Shown: piece by piece, positions 14,927 through 20,240 of the stretch
How positions within the stretch are numbered: the stretch's first letter is position 1
Layout of the letters: each line of letters starts with the position of its first letter
The notes under the pieces: model-generated
Database searches by the model: none
What the model was told of the DNA's origin: nothing
The model's input: the letters and a program-made list of their open reading frames with translations, nothing else
Source: an uncultured Saprospiraceae bacterium
GTDB lineage: Bacteria; Bacteroidota; Bacteroidia; Chitinophagales; Saprospiraceae
Direction: 5' to 3'
DNA length: 20,240 nucleotides
NCBI GenBank assembly: GCA_937894165.1
Contig: CALCSX010000314.1
Coordinates: forward strand, 1 to 20,240
Translations under genes and position numbers: made by a program

Positions 14927-16987
14927 ATGAGAAGCTTAACAATAATATTTAGTTTATTTATTTTGAATGCTGGACATACGCAGGAGTGGACTAACGTAAA
15001 TCCCAACCCAAGCCCTTTAGAATATTTTTCAATTCATATTGATGAATCAGGCAAGGGAGTTTTTGTAGGTTTTAAAGGTATTGTCAGTTTAACCAATGAT
15101 TTTGGGAACAATTTTAGAAATATTTACACAGGTACTATTCAGACGTTAAATGCTGTAGATAGTCCTGACGGTAAAACTTACATCACCGTAGGAAATGGAG
15201 GAACAATATTAAAGTCTGATGATGAAGGTGAGAATTGGGAATCTATTAATATAGATGAAAATGAGAATTTGTTGGACGTCAAATTTTTCAATGAGACAAT
15301 AGTTGTAGTTGTCGGACGGGATGGGACAGTACTTAGGTCAGAAGATAGCGGATTGACTTGGAATGAAATTGAGATAAATACGAATTTTGCAATAAGCAAA
15401 TTATTCTTAATTAATGAAGAGGAGGGATTTCTCTGGTCAAGAAATTCAAATTTTCTATATAAAACAACTGATAGTGGATTGACTTGGTCAAAAATTGAAA
15501 CGGATTTGGATTTTATAATAGGGAGTATTTATTTTTCTGACAGTAATTCCGGATTAATTTTCGTTGGTGAGAATTTAGCCAAAGGTTATATTTACAAAAC
15601 TAATGATGGTGGAAATTCATGGACTGAAGTGCAACAAGAAAGTGACAGGTTTTTCGCTAACACCTACTTTATTGATGAGAATAATGGCTTTGCATCAAAT
15701 TATTTAGGGTATGTTTTTAGAACAGAAGATGGGGGAATTACTTGGGATCCTATACCGGATAATGAACTAAGAATAGAAAAGATCTTTGGAGACGGGAATA
15801 ATGTAATTTTTGGACTTAGGCATTCAATTATCTCGAGAACTACAGACTTCGGTAGTTCTAGTGAGCGTCTTAACTCAAATGTCGCACCCTTCTATCTTAC
15901 GAAAGTAATTTTCAATAATGATGATATATACATTGCAGGATCTTCCATGGAAGGAATAGTGTTGAAAAGCAAAGATGGTGGTGTAACATTTTCATCATTA
16001 GACGTAGAATGGCCCTTTGGTATAAATGACTTTATTTATTTAGGGGATGATAAATTCATAGCAGTAGGTGAATCAAAGAATATTATGAAATCAGATGATG
16101 GAGGGGAGACTTGGTATGAACAATTTTTAACAAATAGTTCATCTGTTTCCATTACATCTTTTAATAATTCAGTATGGATACTAACTTATGACGGAAAAAT
16201 ATTGAAGTCAGATGATTTAGGGGACACATGGAATTTAATATTTGAGGAGTCCAACGAAAATAAAGAGTTTTACGAGATAACTTTTGTAAACGAATTAAAA
16301 GGTTTTGTTACATCTACTTACCCAACAGAATTGTCATTTACATTAGACGGAGGAATCAGTTGGCAAAGACATCCAAATACAATTTTTTCATGTAGAACAT
16401 GCCTCCAATATGTTGATGATAATATTGGATATTACATAGGTGATCAGGTTTACAAAACTGTTGATGGTGGTTCTACTTTTGAAATAGTAAATTCAAATAT
16501 TCCAGGTTGGGCACATACCATATTTTTTAGAAGTGAATTAGTAGGATATATTACCGATGAAAGTAAAAATTTTTGGAAAACTGAGGATGGTGGCAAAACA
16601 TGGGAAAAGCAAGTTTCTTTTTTTATAAAAGATATAAATTCAATTGATTTTAATGATGAGGGCATTGGAATTGCAGTAGGAGTGGACGGATTAATTTTAC
16701 GCATTGAAGAAGGCAGCTTATCCAGCAATCAAGTCCAACAAGTGATGAAATTACCTGATATGGGAATTTTCCCTAATCCAACCTCTCAGGAAATAAATCT
16801 TCTATCGGAAAATTTTAGCGACAAGTCAGTCCTCCAATTTTTCAATATCAACGGCAACCTTATCTCTGAAATCAAAGGAAATCACTCAAGCAGTCCTATC
16901 GATGTGAGGAGTTTGCCTGCGGGGACATATTTTATCTTGCATTCGAATGGAGAATTGAGGGAGAAGGGAATTTTTGTGAAGCAGTAG
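14927..16987 (+). CDS. Paralog 6 (type A'): T9SS-exported double beta-propeller protein
   Basis: 686 residues. Signal peptide 1-18, mature Gln19 (HTQ-EW). Fourteen Asp-box-like units begin near 55, 96, 137, 179, 224, 265, 304, 347, 388, 427, 471, 510, 550 and 592. Units 1, 8 and 12 have Phe for Trp. Unit 7 reads RTTDFGSSS, with the Trp lost, as in paralog 4. Sorting domain about 612-686 with IFPNPTSQEIN, LPAGTYFILH and KGIFVKQ. The linker SSNQVQQVMKLPDMG is shared with paralog 4 at about 90% DNA identity, which is far above the similarity of the bodies. A Cys-Arg-Thr-Cys pair sits near residues 489-492, where the other type A copy has one Cys. The ATG follows the paralog 5 stop by 52 bp and paralog 7 begins 27 bp after its stop. 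Confidence 0.92.
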   Translation: MRSLTIIFSLFILNAGHTQEWTNVNPNPSPLEYFSIHIDESGKGVFVGFKGIVSLTNDFGNNFRNIYTGTIQTLNAVDSPDGKTYITVGNGGTILKSDDEGENWESINIDENENLLDVKFFNETIVVVVGRDGTVLRSEDSGLTWNEIEINTNFAISKLFLINEEEGFLWSRNSNFLYKTTDSGLTWSKIETDLDFIIGSIYFSDSNSGLIFVGENLAKGYIYKTNDGGNSWTEVQQESDRFFANTYFIDENNGFASNYLGYVFRTEDGGITWDPIPDNELRIEKIFGDGNNVIFGLRHSIISRTTDFGSSSERLNSNVAPFYLTKVIFNNDDIYIAGSSMEGIVLKSKDGGVTFSSLDVEWPFGINDFIYLGDDKFIAVGESKNIMKSDDGGETWYEQFLTNSSSVSITSFNNSVWILTYDGKILKSDDLGDTWNLIFEESNENKEFYEITFVNELKGFVTSTYPTELSFTLDGGISWQRHPNTIFSCRTCLQYVDDNIGYYIGDQVYKTVDGGSTFEIVNSNIPGWAHTIFFRSELVGYITDESKNFWKTEDGGKTWEKQVSFFIKDINSIDFNDEGIGIAVGVDGLILRIEEGSLSSNQVQQVMKLPDMGIFPNPTSQEINLLSENFSDKSVLQFFNINGNLISEIKGNHSSSPIDVRSLPAGTYFILHSNGELREKGIFVKQ

Positions 16988-17014
16988 ATTTTAAAAAAAT
17001 ATAAATTTATAATT

Positions 17015-19099
17015 ATGAAATCATTTATAACATCAATACTAATAGTCTTTATTACTTCTTCTTTATGTGCACAAAACTGGAAGAATATCAATCCCTCTCC
17101 ATATCCGGTAATTCCTAAAAGTGTATATATCCATGAAGATGGGACAGGAATTATAGCCGGTGTAGGAGGATATTTGTTTAAAACTGATAATTATGGTCTA
17201 AATATAGATTATTTTAAAACCGGGGTGTCCATCGATAAAATATGGGGACTGAATAAAGAAACTTTATTTGGTGTCAATTCTGCCGGGCAAGTTTTAAAAA
17301 CAATAGATGGAGGAAAAAATTGGTCTTCCCAATTTTTAGAATTTTTTGAGTATGATTCACCCATTGAATTGGAATTTATTGACGAAAACAAGGGGATCAT
17401 TTTAGCTAAATTAGATAATAATTCATCAAAACTATTTATTACTTCTGATAGTGGAGATTCGTGGCAAGAAACGCATGTTTTTTTAGATGAAAATAAGCCC
17501 TTACGCCTCTTAAAAATGTTTCATAATAATGACCTGTACATTACTTCTAATAAACCGGGTAAAATTTACAAATCAAAAAATGGAGGACAGTCTTGGACTG
17601 AATTAGATTTTGATATAGATAACTTGATAACAGGTATTCATTTTAATGATAATCTGAATGGACACCTCTACACTTATAGTACACCTCTAAAAGCTTCAAA
17701 ATATATGACTAACAATGGTGGACAATCCTGGGTGTTAGAAGACGAAGAATTTCTATCATTTATTCAAACAAAATTCTTTGGTGTCGAAAAGGGATTTGCA
17801 AACACCATTATAAATAGAATGTATTTCACGGAAGATGGCGGGGAGAGTTGGCAACGATTGTATAATACACCCGGGCTGGTTAATGATATCAATTTTATAA
17901 ATGAAGAAATTATAATCATGGTGAATAATGGTTTAAAAACTTCGTTTGATTTTGGAGAGACATGGAATACCTTTAACTCAACCGTTATCACAAGGGAAGA
18001 CCTTCAATCAATTTCATACATGAATGAAAATGTGGTCTACGTTGGGGGTTGGAATGGCACGCTGTTAAAGTCTAATGATGGCGGTAAAAATTTTGAAGTA
18101 ATTGAAACAGGATATAGTTCTGTATTTTACGACATTTTAACTTTTGATAATAGTAAAATTATTATTGCAGGAGGAAATGAATTAATTAGATCGGATGATA
18201 ATGGTCAAACCTGGTACTCGCAGGATGTAGAACTACCCTATACTTCATCAATAACTAAAATTGGCAACACTATTTGGATTCTTGGAGGTAATAAAATTCT
18301 TAAATCATTTGATAATGGACAATCCTGGGATTTAATTGAGATTCAGGAGGATGTTGGTATCCCACTCTCAATGAAATTTGCTAATGAACAGAATGGCTTT
18401 ATGTTCTCAAGAAATCCAAACGGTTTTGGGACTCTTCGATTCAGAACTTTTGATGGAGGATTATCTTGGGAGCCTTGGATTGAAGAGGATAGTTATATTT
18501 ATGAAGTTTGTTTTATTAATTCAACTGAAGGTTTTGCCTTAGGTCAATCCTTTTTTAAGACTGTCGACTCAGGGGTCACTTGGACTAAAGTTGCAGATTT
18601 TCCAAATTCTTATCACGGAGAGACCTTGTTTTTTCTAAATGAGAATATTGGTTTTATAGCAGGTAAAGAGGGTAAAATTTATAAAACAACGAATGGTGGA
18701 CTTGATTGGTATAAAGAAGAAACATACACTCTATTTCGAGATTATTTTAATAAAATTGTCTTTTCTCCTACCGGCAATGGACTTGCTGTCGGCTTGTATG
18801 GTACAATCTTATATAATGAGAATGGAAATTTAATCAGTTCTAATTTTGACCTCAACCCTAAATTAGCTACTGTTCAAATTTTCCCCAATCCAACATCCCA
18901 AGAGATCAATTTGGTCTCCGAAAATATAAACGACAAATCAATTCTTCAAATTTTCAATACAAACGGTAATCTTATCTCGGAAATCAAAGGAAATCAATCG
19001 AATTATCCTATCGATGTGAGGAGTTTGCCTGCGGGGACGTATTTTATCTTGCATTCGAATGGTGAGCTGAGGGAGAAAGGGATTTTTGTCAAGCAGTAA
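17015..19099 (+). CDS. Paralog 7 (type B'): T9SS-exported double beta-propeller protein
   Basis: 694 residues, the same length as paralog 5 and its near-duplicate. Signal peptide 1-19 (ending LCAQ), mature Gln20-Asn-Trp. The fourteen Asp-box-like units occupy the same positions as in paralog 5. Unit 1 has Ile at the Trp position, unit 8 has Phe, and unit 14 is NENGNLI. The start of the sorting domain (IFPNPTSQEINLVSENIND) follows paralog 5. The last 100 or so bases (GTYFILH, KGIFVKQ) follow paralog 6 instead, for example in DNA gaggagtttgcctgcgggg. The residue after the IYEV strand is Cys here and Tyr in paralog 5. It is the last gene of the array, closed by a strong terminator 29 bases after the stop. 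Confidence 0.92.
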   Translation: MKSFITSILIVFITSSLCAQNWKNINPSPYPVIPKSVYIHEDGTGIIAGVGGYLFKTDNYGLNIDYFKTGVSIDKIWGLNKETLFGVNSAGQVLKTIDGGKNWSSQFLEFFEYDSPIELEFIDENKGIILAKLDNNSSKLFITSDSGDSWQETHVFLDENKPLRLLKMFHNNDLYITSNKPGKIYKSKNGGQSWTELDFDIDNLITGIHFNDNLNGHLYTYSTPLKASKYMTNNGGQSWVLEDEEFLSFIQTKFFGVEKGFANTIINRMYFTEDGGESWQRLYNTPGLVNDINFINEEIIIMVNNGLKTSFDFGETWNTFNSTVITREDLQSISYMNENVVYVGGWNGTLLKSNDGGKNFEVIETGYSSVFYDILTFDNSKIIIAGGNELIRSDDNGQTWYSQDVELPYTSSITKIGNTIWILGGNKILKSFDNGQSWDLIEIQEDVGIPLSMKFANEQNGFMFSRNPNGFGTLRFRTFDGGLSWEPWIEEDSYIYEVCFINSTEGFALGQSFFKTVDSGVTWTKVADFPNSYHGETLFFLNENIGFIAGKEGKIYKTTNGGLDWYKEETYTLFRDYFNKIVFSPTGNGLAVGLYGTILYNENGNLISSNFDLNPKLATVQIFPNPTSQEINLVSENINDKSILQIFNTNGNLISEIKGNQSNYPIDVRSLPAGTYFILHSNGELREKGIFVKQ

Positions 19100-19127
19100 G
19101 TATTGAAATTATTATATAAAATGATTT

Positions 19128-19162
19128 AAAAGGAGTTGACATTTTGTCAACTCTTTTCTTTT
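19128..19162 (+). terminator. Intrinsic terminator closing the array
   Basis: GAGTTGACA (19133-19141) and TGTCAACTC (19145-19153) form a perfect 9-bp stem with a 3-nt loop. AAAAG lies on the left and TTTTCTTTT on the right, giving extra A-T pairs and a T-rich tail. It lies 29 bases after the stop of paralog 7. This is the clearest intrinsic terminator in the window, and I saw no comparable one between the paralogs. Confidence 0.85.
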
Positions 19163-19181
19163 CAATTTTTATTTTTGAAAC

Positions 19182-19196
19182 ATTGTTTAAAACAAT
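19182..19196. promoter_or_regulatory. Palindrome upstream of the ABC transporter genes
   Basis: ATTGTTT-A-AAACAAT is a perfect 15-bp palindrome located 82 bases before the ATPase start codon and after the terminator of the array. It could be an operator for the transporter. It is AT-only apart from two bases, and no matching family box is recognised. Confidence 0.3.
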
Positions 19197-19278
19197 AAAC
19201 ATTCATAGACAATTTATTATTTTAGCAATCAATTGACTTTCGTCTTTAATGAATATTTTTTTATAGTATGATTAGATT

Positions 19279-19905
19279 ATGGCATTAACTATAAGCAACC
19301 TACAGCATCGTTATAACGATACAAAGCAAATAATTTTCCCGGATATCCAAATAGATGAGGGGCAGGAACTTTTGGTACTAGGACCATCAGGGAGTGGGAA
19401 GACCACCTTGCTTCATTTACTGGCAGGAATTTTACCCGTCCAAACGGGTGATATCACCTTTAATGGGAAAAATCTGAGAGGGATGAAAAGCAGTGAATTG
19501 ACTAAATTTAGGAAAGAGAATCTGGGTATTATTTTTCAAACCCCAAAATTCATTCGATCACTGACAATAGCTGAAAATATAAATGCTGTTAAGTATTTTT
19601 CAGGTCGCGACAATACCAAAGCCGAAACTCTTTTGGCTGAGTTGAATATCTTAGATTTGAAAAACACCCTTCCTGAAAAATGCAGTACAGGCGAGCAGCA
19701 AAGAGCATCTATTGCCTGCGCTCTGATAAATAGTCCGGGGATAATTTTGGCTGACGAACCCACCTCAGCATTAGATGATGAAAACTGTCAGGCAGCCATC
19801 GATCTATTAAGAAAGGTAGCTCATTCACGAAATTCCATATTGGTAGTAGTTACCCATGATACAAGATTGAAGGATTCATTTGCGAACAAAATAATATTTC
19901 AATAA
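19279..19905 (+). CDS. ABC transporter ATP-binding protein, LolD/MacB type
   Basis: 208 residues, a normal length for a stand-alone nucleotide-binding subunit paired with an FtsX-type permease. Walker A is GPSGSGKT (35-42), the Q-loop is Gln87 in IIFQTP, Walker B with the catalytic Glu is IILADE (155-160), the D-loop is SALD and the H-loop His is 193 in VTHD. The signature is CSTGEQQR (135-142) rather than LSGGEQQR: the Ser and the second Gly are kept but the middle residues differ. It hydrolyses ATP to drive the membrane subunit. The stop codon is directly followed by the permease ATG, so the two are translationally coupled. The substrate class is not set by this subunit; lipoprotein release, macrolide-type or metal-linked export complexes share this ATPase family. 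Confidence 0.93.
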   Translation: MALTISNLQHRYNDTKQIIFPDIQIDEGQELLVLGPSGSGKTTLLHLLAGILPVQTGDITFNGKNLRGMKSSELTKFRKENLGIIFQTPKFIRSLTIAENINAVKYFSGRDNTKAETLLAELNILDLKNTLPEKCSTGEQQRASIACALINSPGIILADEPTSALDDENCQAAIDLLRKVAHSRNSILVVVTHDTRLKDSFANKIIFQ

Positions 19906-20240
19906 ATGAATATAATAAAACTAGCTTGGAAGAATATTTGGTACAAGCCCCTTGCCGCCTTGCTTAATGTAGGACTTTTTGCACTTTCTGTTGGAATGAT
20001 TACATTTTTGATCAATGTGAGCAGGCAGGTGCAGGAGCAGTTTGATAACAATCTTGCCGGGGTTCAATTAATTATCGGGGCTAAGGGCAGCCCGTTACAA
20101 TTAGTGCTTTGTAATTTATTTCATATAGATACACCTACCGGAAATATAAGCCTAGAAGAAGCCAAGCCTTTTCTGAATCCCAAACACCCCTGGATACAAT
20201 CTGCCATCCCGCTGGGTCTCGGAGATTCTTACAATGGATT
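19906..20240 (+). CDS. FtsX/MacB-type ABC permease, N-terminal part
   Basis: Only the first 111 codons are present; the gene continues past the right edge. A short cytoplasmic start (MNIIKLAWKNIWYKPLA) leads to a membrane helix at about residues 18-37 (ALLNVGLFALSVGMITFLI), then a large extracytoplasmic domain begins. The segment IIGAKGSPLQLVL, followed by FHIDTPTGNIS, is a marked feature of one subgroup of FtsX-like permeases, where it sits just after the first helix. Such permeases act mechanically at the cell envelope, not as classic importers. The ATG abuts the ATPase stop codon with no gap. I recall close relatives near metal-uptake genes in some Proteobacteria, but nothing here confirms that role. 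Confidence 0.85.
   Translation, partial: MNIIKLAWKNIWYKPLAALLNVGLFALSVGMITFLINVSRQVQEQFDNNLAGVQLIIGAKGSPLQLVLCNLFHIDTPTGNISLEEAKPFLNPKHPWIQSAIPLGLGDSYNG

Noticed and set aside
4156..19099. Array proteins as sialidases, because of the Asp-box motifs
   Set aside because: Sialidases have a six-bladed propeller with four or five Asp boxes and a catalytic Arg triad. These have fourteen boxes and no recognisable Arg-triad context. Asp boxes alone do not show sialidase activity.
4156..19099. Array as a phase-variable system with slipped-strand repeats
   Set aside because: I found no long homopolymer or short tandem repeat in the starts or bodies. The six-T run near 8514 is short and lies before the start codon. 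All frames are intact.

Overview
The window looks like a chromosomal segment of an AT-rich member of the Bacteroidota. The pointers are seven proteins with type IX secretion (T9SS) C-terminal sorting domains, signal peptides that place Gln at the mature N-terminus, a PorT-like outer-membrane barrel, and AT-rich intergenic DNA with few strong Shine-Dalgarno sites. No 16S gene or lineage marker is present, so I do not name a family or genus. No phage, IS, tRNA or CRISPR feature was seen.

Layout. Bases 1-101 (minus strand) hold the 5' end of a UvrD/RecB-like helicase. Bases 102-535 are non-coding and contain a nested imperfect inverted repeat (325-448). An outer-membrane beta-barrel gene follows on the minus strand (536-1225), then a plus-strand DUF1232/YkvA-like membrane protein (1459-1860). 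The latter overlaps tail-to-tail with an OmpR-type response regulator (1850-2545, minus), which is preceded by its sensor kinase (2663 to about 3949, minus). The kinase has no ATG, GTG or TTG that would retain its first membrane helix.

The centre (4156-19099, plus strand) is a 15-kb tandem array of seven paralogous secreted proteins of 682-694 residues. Each has a signal peptide, fourteen Asp-box-like units about 41 residues apart (best read as two seven-bladed beta-propellers in series), and a C-terminal T9SS sorting domain. Paralogs 4-5 and 6-7 form an A-B-A'-B' pattern, which suggests duplication of a two-gene block. The 3' ends of several copies are more alike than their bodies, which suggests gene conversion. 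Gaps are 237 bp (1 to 2), 30 bp (2 to 3), 106 bp with a hairpin (3 to 4), and 27-52 bp between 4, 5, 6 and 7. A strong intrinsic terminator closes the array at about 19128-19162. The short gaps suggest co-transcription in at most three units.

The right end (19279-20240) starts an ABC transporter operon: a LolD/MacB-type ATPase followed directly by an FtsX/MacB-type permease cut by the window edge.

Working model (inference): the array makes a family of diversified surface or secreted double-propeller proteins exported by Sec and then T9SS. The divergently placed two-component system is the closest candidate regulator. The binding target or activity of the propellers cannot be read from the sequence, and no T9SS machinery gene is in the window.
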